From assembly GCF_014647655.1 (NCBI RefSeq), contig NZ_BMPP01000003.1:62001-126000 (forward strand): a stretch of 64,000 nt of DNA, written 5' to 3'. The notes under the pieces are model-generated. The model saw only the letters and a list, made by a program, of their open reading frames with translations, was not told the DNA's origin and did no database searches. Origin of the DNA: Deinococcus malanensis. GTDB lineage: Bacteria > Deinococcota > Deinococci > Deinococcales > Deinococcaceae. Every line of letters starts with the position of its first letter. Within the stretch, counting starts at the first letter, position 1. A program made the position numbers and the translations under genes. Shown piece by piece: positions 39,161 to 48,485 of this stretch.

Positions 39161-40009
39161 ATGCGCGCCGATATCCGTCACCTCACCGAGTACCGTTACG
39201 CGGAGCCCGCCTGGGACTCGTTTAACGAGGTGCGCCTTTCCCCGGAAGTCAGCGCCCGCCAGGATCTGAGGAGCTTTCACCTGGTGGTCCGCCCCGAAGC
39301 CAGCTTGGTGACCACCCACCGGGACTATTTCGGATCACTCATTCACCATGTACACGTTCACGAGCGCCATCAGGTGCTGCGCATTGAGGCGCAGGCGCTA
39401 GTGGACACCCGTCCGCTGGCGCCCCTGGAAGCGGCGCCGTTCTCGGCACTTGATAACCTGCGGGGCGAGTTCACCGAGTTTCTGGTCTCCAGCCCGCGGG
39501 TGCCGTCAGGCCGCTGGCCGCAGGTGTTCGGGGTCCAGGGACCCCAGCCGCACGAGGACCTCAGCGCCTTTATGGTCGGCCTGACCACCCAGCTGCACAG
39601 GCAATTCAGTTACTCGCCGGGAGCCACTAGTGTCGGCACCACGCTTGAGCAGTTTGCCCGTGATCAGCGGGGCGTGTGCCAGGACTATACCCACGCGATG
39701 CTCGGGATCTGCCGGACCCTGGGAATTCCGGCACGTTACGTCAGTGGCTACCTGTATTCCGGTGGCGAGATGATCGGCGCCGATGCCACTCACGCCTGGA
39801 TTGAGGCCCTGATTCCCGGGCACGGCTGGATCGGGTTTGACCCGACCAACGACATGCTGGCCGGCGAGAAGCACATCAAAATCGGCCATGGCCGTGACTA
39901 TCCGGATGTGTCGCCGGTCCGCGGGACCTACTACGGCGGCGGCGGAGAAGCCACCCTGAACGTGGAGGTGCGGGTATATGCTGACCCGCCGGGCGGGAGC
40001 TCCGGTTGA
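39161..40009 (+). CDS. Transglutaminase-fold protein in the ATP-grasp operon
   Basis: 282-residue protein: N-terminal beta-sandwich (RHLTEYRYAEPAWDSFNEVRL) and a transglutaminase core with Cys in GVCQDYTHAMLG, His in ATHAWIEA and Asp in GFDPTND. Family members are predicted amide-cleaving or amide-transferring enzymes. It follows the alpha-E gene by 28 bases. It belongs to the same broad family as the divergent gene at 35169 but shares only the catalytic motifs. Confidence 0.88.
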   Translation: MRADIRHLTEYRYAEPAWDSFNEVRLSPEVSARQDLRSFHLVVRPEASLVTTHRDYFGSLIHHVHVHERHQVLRIEAQALVDTRPLAPLEAAPFSALDNLRGEFTEFLVSSPRVPSGRWPQVFGVQGPQPHEDLSAFMVGLTTQLHRQFSYSPGATSVGTTLEQFARDQRGVCQDYTHAMLGICRTLGIPARYVSGYLYSGGEMIGADATHAWIEALIPGHGWIGFDPTNDMLAGEKHIKIGHGRDYPDVSPVRGTYYGGGGEATLNVEVRVYADPPGGSSG

Positions 40010-40034
40010 TGCCTGGGCCGCATATGCTGCTGCT

Positions 40035-40736
40035 ATGTCTGCACGTCCCCTGATTGGCCTGAGCACCTCACAACCCCAGGAGGCCGCCCTGGGCCGACTA
40101 TTCAACGGCACGTCGCGCCGCTATGCCGAGGGTGTGGAGGCGGTCGGCGGCCTGCCCCTGCTGCTGCCCACCCTGAGTGATCTGGCCGAAACCTACGCCG
40201 CAAAGGTGGACGCGGTGCTGCTGACCGGTGGGGTCGACGTTCATCCCCGTCATTTCGGTGAGGTTCCCAAGCGTGGTCTGGGCGACATCGATGAGGAACG
40301 CGACGCCTTCGAGACCGCGCTGTACCGGGCCACGCGCGCGCTGGGCAAGCCGGTGTTCGGCATCTGCCGGGGCGTGCAGATGATCAACGTGCTTGAAGGC
40401 GGCACCCTCTGGCAGCACCTGCCCGACGCCGCCGAGTACTGGGTGGACCACACCCAGGTGGCCCGTCCCCCTGCGCTGGGTCATGAGGTGACCTTCTCGT
40501 CCGGTACCCACCTGCACGCCACCCACGGCGAGCGCTCCCACGTAAATTCCTATCACCATCAGGCGCTTAGACAGCTGGCCCCAACCCTGCGCGTGGCGGC
40601 CACGGCTCCCGACGGGCTGATCGAGGCGGTGGAGGGCGACGGCCTGATCGCCGTGCAGTGGCACCCCGAAATGCTGCTGCCGGCCCATCCGCATGCACTG
40701 GGCACCTTTCAGGCCTTTATGCGGCTGCTCCCATAA
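40035..40736 (+). CDS. Class I glutamine amidotransferase-like (peptidase C26) hydrolase
   Basis: 233-residue protein of the PuuD group. Nucleophile Cys in VFGICRGVQMINV, His and Glu in AVQWHPEM, and oxyanion region LLTGGVDVHP. The group hydrolyses gamma-glutamyl amides such as gamma-glutamyl-GABA. Position at the end of an ATP-grasp/transglutaminase operon suggests a glutamyl-amide substrate; this is inference. The start at 40035 has TATGCT six bases upstream and no ribosome site, a leaderless pattern, so it may have its own promoter. Confidence 0.88.
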   Translation: MSARPLIGLSTSQPQEAALGRLFNGTSRRYAEGVEAVGGLPLLLPTLSDLAETYAAKVDAVLLTGGVDVHPRHFGEVPKRGLGDIDEERDAFETALYRATRALGKPVFGICRGVQMINVLEGGTLWQHLPDAAEYWVDHTQVARPPALGHEVTFSSGTHLHATHGERSHVNSYHHQALRQLAPTLRVAATAPDGLIEAVEGDGLIAVQWHPEMLLPAHPHALGTFQAFMRLLP

Positions 40737-40872
40737 ATGCCTGAGGCAACTCCTGCCCGAGAGAGGCGGGGGCGCCCGGTAACCCGAAGCTGCTTGCTTC
40801 CAGCTAGGGATGCGGCGGGCGTCCCAGTCAGGGCTCCTCCGGGAAGATGCTGGTTCAGGGGCTGGCCGGCAG

Positions 40873-41802
40873 TCAGGCGAAGACAGCCCGCGGGAAGTAC
40901 ATGCTCACCAGCCAGTTCGGTGCGTCCACGATCTCACTGATTCGCAGGTCGGCGGCGACGCTACACAACAGATAGGCATCGTCCGGAGCCAGCCGGTACT
41001 CGCGGCCCAGGTGATCGATCATCGCGCGCACGGCGTCGCGCGACGCCTCGTACAGATCAGCGCCTATCCCGGTGGTGACGTCGTACCCTTGCTCGTCGAT
41101 ATGCCGGGTGACGGGCCCGGCCGTCCGGAAGCGGGGCCCGCTGAAATTTGCCTCCTTGAGCAAAGAAAAACGCAGGGTAACGCGCATGGCAGATTCGATC
41201 GCCGTACCACAGACCTCGCCATCACCTTGAGCGGCGTGCGTATCACCCACGCTGAACAGGCCGCCCTCGACCTCCACCGGCAGCCACAATCGGGTCCCCG
41301 CTGTCAGGTCACGGATGTCCATATTCCCGCCGACGCGGCGGGGAGGCACAATCGAGTGCATGCCAGACTCCGCAGGGGCATTGCCGATAGTCCCGGCAAA
41401 CGGCCGGACAGGTACGCGGATTCCAGGCAGAAACTCCGCGTGGGTCTGCGTATAGGTCCACGTTTTGAGATACGGCTCGGGGAATTCATCGGCCAGCAAC
41501 CCGAAGCCGGGAATGTTCGCGGTCCAGCCCACTCCGGAGGGAACAAACTCAAGGATGTCCACCACCAGGGCGTCTCCTGGCCCGGCGCCCTCAATGAGTA
41601 CCGGGCCCGACACTGGATTGAGCAGCCCGAAGTCGAGCCTGCGCAAATCGTTGCTGACGGCAGCCGCACCGATCTGGCCGCCGCTGGCCTCCAGGACGTC
41701 GAACTCGATCGTGTCACCCGGCAGGGCCACGATGGCTGGAGGCAGCGCATTGTTCCAGCCGTGATGGTGGTCGTGGATGGTGCATTTTGGCGTGGAGGTC
41801 AT
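40873..41802 (-). CDS. Acetamidase/formamidase family protein
   Basis: 309-residue amidase hydrolysing short-chain amides to ammonia and acid. Family landmarks: HHHGWNNALPP near the start, SGPVLIEGAGPGDALVVDI, NMDIRDLTAGTRLWLPV, LFSVGDTHAAQGDGEVCGTAIE. Start at 41802 (MTSTPKCT) has AGGTG seven bases upstream and overlaps the stop of the M14 peptidase gene, so translation is coupled. Confidence 0.9.
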   Translation of the reverse strand: MTSTPKCTIHDHHHGWNNALPPAIVALPGDTIEFDVLEASGGQIGAAAVSNDLRRLDFGLLNPVSGPVLIEGAGPGDALVVDILEFVPSGVGWTANIPGFGLLADEFPEPYLKTWTYTQTHAEFLPGIRVPVRPFAGTIGNAPAESGMHSIVPPRRVGGNMDIRDLTAGTRLWLPVEVEGGLFSVGDTHAAQGDGEVCGTAIESAMRVTLRFSLLKEANFSGPRFRTAGPVTRHIDEQGYDVTTGIGADLYEASRDAVRAMIDHLGREYRLAPDDAYLLCSVAADLRISEIVDAPNWLVSMYFPRAVFA

Positions 41803-43709
41803 TTGTTCACCTGCAGGTGGTGTGAGACGGCCGCCGCGCACACCGTCAGGTGGGCCTTCACGAACATGCGGAACGGGGCGCCATAGATCGTTTCATCGGG
41901 CGCTTCGGTGATGACGGTGATCGGACACAGGGCCGCTGGCTGCTCTGTGAGGATAAACGGCATGCCGTGAATCAGCTCGTAATGCGGCTTGAGGTTATGC
42001 GCCGAGCTTGCCCTGAGGGCCCGGGCAGCGTGCCCGGCAACCTCGGGGTCCAGGGCGAGCCTCTGTGCGATGGCTTCGGCCATCCTTCTGGCAGGCACCT
42101 CATGACCGGGCCAGTGCCAGAGAATGGTGATAAACCCAGCCGGAAGGGCCCAGGACTCGAACCCATGTGGGGCGTACCCGCTGAACGGCCGGACCCATTC
42201 GTGTGAGGGATACCCGTGCAGGTTGAGGTGCAGGGAAGCGCCGGTCTCCTTCTGGGCCCAGGCCCGTGCCCGCGCCTCCCAGCGGGGCCGACCCTGACGC
42301 AGACGCGATTCCAGGTCGTCTCCCAGAGACGTGTAGCGCGCCGCATGATGCATGTGCTCAGGGGCGATCTGTGTCAGCGCGCGGTGCAGGGAAGCGCCGT
42401 CCGGGTTTTCCAGCGGAATGACCGCAAAGTTGGCTGTCGTGGACGCGAGTTCCGTGATGAATTCGAGCGCCGCCACGGGTCCCGTAGTTTCGTTGGCGTG
42501 CTGGCCTGCAGTCACCAGAACGCCGTCCGGGGTGCCCGGAGTAGCCCGCAGGACGACTGGGATGGGCCGTCCGTCCATGCTGTGGGCTGGAACGTGCCAT
42601 TCCAGGCTGTGTTGCTTGGCCAGGGTCTGGGCGGAGGCCCAGGTCCGGGCAGGCGGTGAGGGCCGGTCCAGCAGGACACCCCTGATGCCGCCGTCTGCCG
42701 GTAGACCCGGGTCCACCGGTGAGCTTTCCTGCGGCGCGTCCCCCCATTCAGTGAGGCTGACACGCGCCAGGCCATCCTGGCCGGGGGTTGCCCTGGCCAC
42801 CGGGACGATGCGTCCGGGAGTGAGATGCCGGGCACTGACCGGCGTGGACGTGTGCCGCTTCAGGGCGTCCATGGTGCCGAAATAAATCTCCTCGGTCAGG
42901 GCCTCGGTCATGCTGATTCGCTCATTGAGGACGTCCAGTGCGAGGTCCGGCTCGGAGAGGTGAAGGTGAACCGAGAGGTTTTTAAACACCAGGCCGTCGT
43001 CACGCTGGTCCGCCAATTCGAGGATCGCCGGCAGGACCGTGGCGTTGTACCAGTCCCAGAACAGTTCGCCGTCGGTGGGAACCGGCTGATCGTGCGCTGT
43101 GACGGAACCGGCACGCACGGTCAACCAGCCGGTCGGGGCAAGGACCGTGCGCCCGTCAGGCGACTGCCGCTCCGCCAGGGGCGTGAAGCATGATCCCTGC
43201 CACAGCTGCTGGGAACCCCTCCACAGGGTCGCTTGGTAGAGAGGCAGGCTGTCAGTGCCCGCGACGAACTCCGCGAGCAGCCCTTCACGCTCGAACACCG
43301 CGGCGAGCGGGTAGGCTTCCTGCAGGAAACGGCCAGGATTTGCGCCAGGAAGCACGGGGTATGTGAGGGTGATACGGTCTGCCTGGGCCCGCCGCCAGAG
43401 AGGCTGCACCTCCTCCGTGACCCAGAAGTAGGCCGTTTTGTAGGCACTGCGGACCCGGACGGTACGGGGCACCGTGCCACCGCGGAGCATCGTCTCCCTG
43501 AGCCACAGACGCATATCTGGAGACTCCGAGACGTACGCGAGAATGCTTTGCGGCCCCTCAGCAGGGCCAACGGCCTGCAGCTGAGCAAGCAGGCGCTGAC
43601 CTTCCCAGGGGAAGTGCTGTGTCCAGGTGTGTTTCTGCCCGCGCTGTGTCGGCTGGCCCTCGTGATCGAGGAGAGGACTGAACTGTAGGTTTGTATCAGA
43701 GGATTTCAT
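41799..43709 (-). CDS. M14-family zinc carboxypeptidase-like protein
   Basis: 636-residue protein. The C-terminal half is an M14 peptidase: zinc ligands His and Glu in GQHANETTG (about residue 402), third ligand His in LHLNLHGYP (about 495), and catalytic Glu probably in VITEAPDE. The N-terminal 330 residues are unassigned, with a Trp-rich region ([12 protein letters not shown]). No signal peptide. The gene begins inside the stop of a truncated dipeptide permease (ATGA) and ends inside the start of the acetamidase gene, suggesting an old peptide-use operon. Confidence 0.82.
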   Translation of the reverse strand: MKSSDTNLQFSPLLDHEGQPTQRGQKHTWTQHFPWEGQRLLAQLQAVGPAEGPQSILAYVSESPDMRLWLRETMLRGGTVPRTVRVRSAYKTAYFWVTEEVQPLWRRAQADRITLTYPVLPGANPGRFLQEAYPLAAVFEREGLLAEFVAGTDSLPLYQATLWRGSQQLWQGSCFTPLAERQSPDGRTVLAPTGWLTVRAGSVTAHDQPVPTDGELFWDWYNATVLPAILELADQRDDGLVFKNLSVHLHLSEPDLALDVLNERISMTEALTEEIYFGTMDALKRHTSTPVSARHLTPGRIVPVARATPGQDGLARVSLTEWGDAPQESSPVDPGLPADGGIRGVLLDRPSPPARTWASAQTLAKQHSLEWHVPAHSMDGRPIPVVLRATPGTPDGVLVTAGQHANETTGPVAALEFITELASTTANFAVIPLENPDGASLHRALTQIAPEHMHHAARYTSLGDDLESRLRQGRPRWEARARAWAQKETGASLHLNLHGYPSHEWVRPFSGYAPHGFESWALPAGFITILWHWPGHEVPARRMAEAIAQRLALDPEVAGHAARALRASSAHNLKPHYELIHGMPFILTEQPAALCPITVITEAPDETIYGAPFRMFVKAHLTVCAAAVSHHLQVNK

Positions 43710-43828
43710 CTGCGCCTGCCTTGTAGGTCAAGATGGTCATGCAACCAGTTCCCCAGCAGATTGAAGCCCAGGACCGTAAGGGTAATCGCGACACAGGGAA
43801 ACATGGACACCCACCAGGGGGTTGAAGG
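43706..43828 (-). pseudogene. C-terminal stump of a DppC/OppC-type peptide permease
   Basis: The last 40 codons of a dipeptide ABC permease remain: [20 protein letters not shown], then [12 protein letters not shown], ending at a TGA that overlaps the peptidase ATG. In intact DppC proteins this is the extreme C-terminus. Upstream of 43828 the frame meets a TAA and homology stops, so the rest of the gene and presumably of the transporter operon is lost. Confidence 0.75.
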
Positions 43829-44506
43829 TTAGGTGCGGCCATCGGCAAGCATTCCATCTCAGAACGGGATCTGCAGGTCCACCCCTGAGCCGCTGGGCTA
43901 CGCATTCGTGTACTACGGGCGCCTCGCAGCCCAGCATGTACTCAGCCTCAGGGCGAAGCTGCACAGTTTGGCTGACTGTAGGGTGGCGAGGAGCCAGTGC
44001 GCCAAACCCCTGGGAATCTGCTGCAGGTCGCAGATGTCGTGCAGACTCAGCGAAGAATGTTCGGTAAAAGATCAAGCAGATCCAGCGGTTTGAGCACGGT
44101 TTGGTTGACGTATGCCGTTCCCCTCCTGCTCGTTCCAAATTATGGAACGCCACTCCAAGATTTGTGTGACCTGCCCATGCTATTCCTACCCCAGGAGCTC
44201 TGCAAATGGTCCAGGAGCATCGAAGCTTTCATGAACATATGAAGAAAGTGCGTGCCGTCCGGACAAAGTGCTGACCATAGACGGGAGAGGTGTTGACCGC
44301 GTCACACGGGCTATGGATGACCGGGAAAGCCTCACCCTCTAGACACAGGGCCTACCTTCGGGTTCTTTAGGGTGCGCGCTCAATTCCAGGAACGACTGGA
44401 TCCATGGAACATTGCTTTGGGCGTCTGGGCTTCTGAACTACGCAGGGAGATTGAAGACACACGGCCACCGCTGCCGCACGCACTTTCCCCCTATAGTCGC
44501 GGACAG
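43829..44506. other. Gene-poor, decayed-looking stretch
   Basis: 678 bases, less GC-rich than its surroundings, with no recognisable gene. Short reading frames occur on both strands (for example plus 43997-44242) but have no family motif, no good ribosome sites and poor codon bias. It begins exactly where permease homology ends. No terminal inverted repeats or transposase motif were identified. Confidence 0.5.
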
Positions 44507-44554
44507 ATGAATATCCGCCCGAACGACTCCCTGCCGCCCCTGGTGTTGATGTGA
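44507..44554 (+). CDS. Possible 15-residue peptide preceding the ATP-grasp gene
   Basis: The frame MNIRPNDSLPPLVLM ends in ATGTGA, overlapping the GTG start of the ATP-grasp gene, which is the pattern of translational coupling. TATAGT lies nine bases before its ATG, so a near-leaderless transcript is plausible. It could be a leader peptide, a ligase substrate, or chance. Confidence 0.35.
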   Translation: MNIRPNDSLPPLVLM

Positions 44555-45372
44555 GGAATCTGCTTGTCCTCACTGACCTGCATTACCAGACCAACAGCCG
44601 GAACTATTCCGCTGAGGACCTGTACCTGACAGAGGAATTACAGAAATCGTTTCATGTGGCGCTGTGCCATCCCAGACACAGTGAGGCCTTTGAGGACAGT
44701 GCCGACGTGATTCTGTTTCGCAATGCTGGGCCGGTCGCGGCTTACGCACGTGAATACGAGTTGTTTACGGCAAGAATGTCTGCAAGGAACTGCGCGGTGT
44801 TCAACTCATTGGACGGCAAGGGCGACATGAAAGGCAAGCAGTACCTTGTAGACCTCACAAGGCAGCACTATCCCGTGATCCCCACGGTAAATGGTCTCGC
44901 CGAGCTTGACCTCCTGCCGGACAGCGACCGGTACCTTACCAAACCCATGAATGGCGCCGATTCTCATGGAATCAGAGTTGCTGCGAAGCAGGAGTTGCTG
45001 ACCTTCGGGAACCTGCCATCCGGAACACTGATCCAGCCATGGGTGGATTTCGAGTACGAAGTGTCGTTCTATTACCTCAACGATGTGTTCCAGTACGCAC
45101 TGTACACTGCGGACAAGCGCCGGCGCTGGGCGCTGGAGTTGTACCGTCCCTCGCCGGACGACCTGGCGTTCTCCAGGCTGTTTATCGAATGGAATGCCAT
45201 GAAGCACGGGATTCAAAGGGTGGACGCCTGCCGCACCCCAGATGGTCGCCTGCTGCTGGTGGAACACGAGGACCTGAATCCTTTTCTGTCCCTGGACCTG
45301 CTGGACGACGAAACCAGACGGAACTTCGTGGGCACGCTGGTTGAGGCGCTCAGGGCCCTCATTCCGGAGTGA
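44551..45372 (+). CDS. Orphan ATP-grasp family protein (RimK/glutathione synthetase-like)
   Basis: 273-residue protein with an ATP-grasp-like layout. The N-terminal third resembles a pre-ATP-grasp fold (DVILFRNAGPVAAYAREYEL, FNSLDGKGDMKGKQ), the nucleotide lysine is in RYLTKPMNGADSHGIRV, the strand IQPWVDFEYEVSFYYL follows, and the metal site is in LLLVEHEDLNPF, close to the ExN pattern. It would form an acyl-phosphate and then an amide bond; substrate unknown. Starts with GTG overlapping a short upstream frame. No partner gene is adjacent. Confidence 0.7.
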   Translation: MRNLLVLTDLHYQTNSRNYSAEDLYLTEELQKSFHVALCHPRHSEAFEDSADVILFRNAGPVAAYAREYELFTARMSARNCAVFNSLDGKGDMKGKQYLVDLTRQHYPVIPTVNGLAELDLLPDSDRYLTKPMNGADSHGIRVAAKQELLTFGNLPSGTLIQPWVDFEYEVSFYYLNDVFQYALYTADKRRRWALELYRPSPDDLAFSRLFIEWNAMKHGIQRVDACRTPDGRLLLVEHEDLNPFLSLDLLDDETRRNFVGTLVEALRALIPE

Positions 45373-45606
45373 GGGCTGAAGCCCGTGAACACGATTGGTC
45401 CGGAGCACTGTGGTGGTCGCTCTGAGTGAGGCCGATCATCCACAGCGGGGCGTCGGCCTGCACGCTGCAGATGCGATGATGCAGCAAGGCAACATCGAAG
45501 TTGAAGGGGCCTCGTCGCGTTCCTGAGAGCGCATGAAGCATTGGTGCGCCGTCGGTCAATGATTTTTCAGTGCAACACTGTGTAGCTACGACAAAACCTT
45601 CAGCTT

Positions 45607-45642
45607 GCAGTGGGCGACATGACACGTCATGTCGCCCACTGC
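45607..45642. terminator. Perfect 36-base palindrome downstream of pstB
   Basis: GCAGTGGGCGACATGAC and its exact complement flank two bases (AC), giving a 17-pair stem 20 bases after the pstB stop. There is no T tract. It probably ends or stabilises the pst transcript, and could also act on the ATP-grasp transcript from the other side. Confidence 0.65.
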
Positions 45643-45661
45643 GCAATCAGCCCCGCGGCTC

Positions 45662-46420
45662 TCAGCCGAAGCGGCCCGACACATAAGCTTCGGTCCGCTC
45701 GTCCTGGGGCGCCTGGAATATCTGTGCGGTCGCGCCGTGCTCGACCATGTCACCCACCAGGAAGAACGAGGTGGTGTCGCTGACGCGCGCCGCCTGATGC
45801 ATGTTGTGCGTCACGATCACGATGGTGGTGACCTTTTTCAGGTCGGTCATCAGGTCCTCAATGCGGGCCGTGCTGGCGGGGTCAAGCGCACTGGTCGGCT
45901 CATCCATCAGCAGGATCTCGGGCTCGACGGCCAGCGCACGGGCAATGCACAGCCGTTGCTGCTGCCCGCCCGACAGACCCGTGGCCGGCGAGGAGAGGCG
46001 GTCCTTGACCTCATCCCACAGCGCCGCACCGCGCAGGGAGCGCTCGGCAACCTCCATCAGCTGTCGGCGATCCCGCATGCCAGCGAGCTTCAGGCCCGCC
46101 ACCACGTTGTCGAACACACTCATGGTGGGGAAGGGGTTGGGCTTTTGAAACACCATGCCCACGCGCCGGCGCATGGCCACCGGATCGACGCCGGGCTCGT
46201 AGACGTCCTGACCGTCCAGCACAATCCGGCCGGTGACCCGCGCTCCGGGGGTCAGGTCATGCATGCGGTTGATGGCGCGCAGGAACGTGGTCTTGCCACA
46301 ACCCGACGGGCCGATCAGGGCATTGACGGTGCCGCGGGCAAATTCCAGGTTGACGTTTTTCACGGCTTGTTTGTCGCCGTAGAAGATGCTGACGTCGTTG
46401 GCGGTGAGCAGGGGGGTCAT
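45662..46420 (-). CDS. pstB: Phosphate ABC transporter ATP-binding protein
   Basis: 252-residue ATPase that powers high-affinity phosphate import at the inner membrane. Walker [17 protein letters not shown] loop FQKPNPFP, signature [15 protein letters not shown], Walker [13 protein letters not shown] and switch His VTHNMHQA are all intact and typical of PstB. Last gene of the pstSCAB operon, 33 bases after pstA, with AAGGAG about 13 bases from the ATG. No phoU follows. Confidence 0.97.
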   Translation of the reverse strand: MTPLLTANDVSIFYGDKQAVKNVNLEFARGTVNALIGPSGCGKTTFLRAINRMHDLTPGARVTGRIVLDGQDVYEPGVDPVAMRRRVGMVFQKPNPFPTMSVFDNVVAGLKLAGMRDRRQLMEVAERSLRGAALWDEVKDRLSSPATGLSGGQQQRLCIARALAVEPEILLMDEPTSALDPASTARIEDLMTDLKKVTTIVIVTHNMHQAARVSDTTSFFLVGDMVEHGATAQIFQAPQDERTEAYVSGRFG

Positions 46421-46453
46421 GGGTTGGTCAGGGCTCCTTGAATGGGGGTACGG

Positions 46454-47314
46454 TCAGCGGCGGCTGAAGCGGCGCGCCAGCAGACTGGTGACGAAAATCA
46501 GGGTGATCAGCAGCAGGGCGCCGGCCTTGGCCATGCGCTGGTTCTCGTCGTAGGCACTGGTCGCACCACGGTAAATCTCCAGGGGGAGTGCGCTCATGGG
46601 TTCCAGCGGGTTCAGGTTCACGTTGGGGTTGCCGAAAGCAGTAAAGAGCAGCGGAGCGGCCTCGCCAGCCACGCGGGCAAGCGCCAGCATCACGCCGGTC
46701 ACGATGCCACCGGTGGCGGCAGGAAGCACGATCTTCAGGATAACCAGCCACTGCGGGAGTCCCAGGGCCAGCCCCGCCTCGCGCACGGTGTGCGGCACCA
46801 GCTTGAGGACCTCCTCGGTGGTGCGCACCACGATGGGGATCATCAGGAAGCCCAGCGCCAGCGCCCCGGCCAGCCCGGAGAATCCGAAGGTCAGCACGAT
46901 CAGACCGTAGGCGACCAGGCCCATCACGATGGCGGGAATGCCGGCCAGTACGTCGCTCAGCATGCGGATGGTGGGCATCAGCGGGTGGCGGGGATACTCG
47001 GCCAGGAAGATGCCGCCGGCCACTCCTACCAGTACCCCGATCACGCTTGCCATACCCAGCATGGTCAGGCTACCGGTGATGGCGTTCAGAAGGCCGCCGC
47101 CCGTCTCGCCCTCAGGGGCGGGCGTCTTGGTAAAGAAGTCGGCATTCAGCGCACCGACGCCCTCGCGCAGCAGGTAGGCGAAAATCAGAATCAGCGGAGC
47201 CACGACCAGCAGGGTGGCCAGCAGAATCAGTGCGCCCATCAGCAGGTTCTTGATTCTCCGGGCCGGCGAGAGCAGGACCTTGTTCGCCCGGGGAGCAGTC
47301 GCGGCGCGCATCAT
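46454..47314 (-). CDS. pstA: Phosphate ABC transporter permease PstA
   Basis: 286-residue membrane permease with about six helices; forms the phosphate channel with PstC. Recognisable blocks: [39 protein letters not shown], and the EAA loop [22 protein letters not shown]. The start ATG overlaps the pstC TGA. Confidence 0.96.
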   Translation of the reverse strand: MMRAATAPRANKVLLSPARRIKNLLMGALILLATLLVVAPLILIFAYLLREGVGALNADFFTKTPAPEGETGGGLLNAITGSLTMLGMASVIGVLVGVAGGIFLAEYPRHPLMPTIRMLSDVLAGIPAIVMGLVAYGLIVLTFGFSGLAGALALGFLMIPIVVRTTEEVLKLVPHTVREAGLALGLPQWLVILKIVLPAATGGIVTGVMLALARVAGEAAPLLFTAFGNPNVNLNPLEPMSALPLEIYRGATSAYDENQRMAKAGALLLITLIFVTSLLARRFSRR

Positions 47315-48330
47315 TTGATTCCCTGGGGCGTCAGGCGCGCGATAACCAGCCGGGCCACGTAGTTGACGAGCACACTCACGAAGAACAGGGCAAAGCCCAG
47401 GGTTACCACACTGGAGCGGTGTAGCGTTTCCTGCGCGTCACCGAACTGGTTGGCGATGACGCTGGCCATGGTGCTGGCGTTGCCCCAGATGCTTTTCAGG
47501 ATGTCCTGGCTGTCGCCAATGACCATGGCCACCGCCAGCGTCTCGCCCAGCGCACGTCCCAGCGCCAGGATCACACCGCCCAGGATGCCTGCCCGGGCGT
47601 AGGGCAGGATCGCGCGGCTGATCACTTCCCACTTGGTGGCGCCCAGCGCATACATCGCCTCGCGCTGGTCCTGCGGCACCAGCCGGATCACGTCGCGTGC
47701 CACCGACGCGGTATAAGGCAGGATCATGACCGTCAGGATCACGATGGCCAGCGCCAGGCCGCGTCCGCTGGCACTGGACGGCACGAAGAAGCACTGCAGC
47801 GTGGTCTGGTTGTTGTTCCACAGGTCCTGGCAGCGGGTCAGCAGTTGGAGGTTTTCCGGGTTGACGAAGAAGGTGGTCTGCCAGCGTCCCAGGATCGGTG
47901 CAACTACGAACAGCGCCCACAGCCCGTACACCACGCTGGGCACCGCCGCCAGCAGCTCGATCAGGTAGCCGACCGGATTGGCCAGCCATTTCGGCGCGTA
48001 TTCGGCCACGAACAGGGCACTGGCGATAGCCAGTGGCACGCTGATGGCCAGCGCGACCAGGCTGGTCACCAGGGTGCCGGCAATCATCGCGGCGGCCCCG
48101 AACTGGCTGTTGACCGGGTTCCAGGTCCGCTGTGTGAAGAATTCAAGGCCGAAACGCTGCAGGGCCGGCCAGGATTCCTTGCCCAACAGGTAGAGGCTCA
48201 GCACGAACACCAGCACGATGACGCTGGCCAGCGCCAGAATCAGCAGTTCGAATGCCCGGTCACTGCGGCTGGACAGCCGGGCACGGGACGGTGGTGTCGT
48301 GGTGGGGCGGGGGTTGATGGGTTGGGTCAT
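47311..48330 (-). CDS. pstC: Phosphate ABC transporter permease PstC
   Basis: 339-residue membrane permease with six predicted helices after a 25-residue Pro/Arg-rich cytoplasmic tail. Blocks typical of Pst[41 protein letters not shown] loop [20 protein letters not shown] and [17 protein letters not shown] periplasmic loop with two Cys (about 168 and 181) is unusual. Located 155 bases after pstS. Confidence 0.96.
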   Translation of the reverse strand: MTQPINPRPTTTPPSRARLSSRSDRAFELLILALASVIVLVFVLSLYLLGKESWPALQRFGLEFFTQRTWNPVNSQFGAAAMIAGTLVTSLVALAISVPLAIASALFVAEYAPKWLANPVGYLIELLAAVPSVVYGLWALFVVAPILGRWQTTFFVNPENLQLLTRCQDLWNNNQTTLQCFFVPSSASGRGLALAIVILTVMILPYTASVARDVIRLVPQDQREAMYALGATKWEVISRAILPYARAGILGGVILALGRALGETLAVAMVIGDSQDILKSIWGNASTMASVIANQFGDAQETLHRSSVVTLGFALFFVSVLVNYVARLVIARLTPQGIK

Positions 48331-48442
48331 GGGCGTGTGGTCCCCTCCGGAGTGGGTGCCTACAGTTCATAGGACGCAGGTCAAGGAAACGTCAGGGCGC
48401 TGCAGGCACGCTATGTACCCGGCGGTTCCCAGGCATGACAAC

Positions 48443-48468
48443 GGGCGGCCCCGCGCTGGAGGCCGCCC
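48443..48468. terminator. GC-rich hairpin between pstS and pstC
   Basis: GGGCGGCC and GGCCGCCC form an eight-pair stem with a ten-base loop in the pstS-pstC gap, without a T tract. Such a structure commonly lowers expression of the permease genes relative to the binding protein or protects the pstS mRNA 3' end. Confidence 0.5.
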
Positions 48469-48485
48469 CGTGGAGGTGCAGGGAA

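Noticed and set aside
43829..44506. Possible insertion sequence
   Set aside because: No transposase motif, terminal inverted repeats or target duplication could be found; reported only as an unassigned stretch.
45359..45646. 95-codon minus-strand frame downstream of pstB
   Set aside because: Crosses the long palindrome, has no motif and no good ribosome site.
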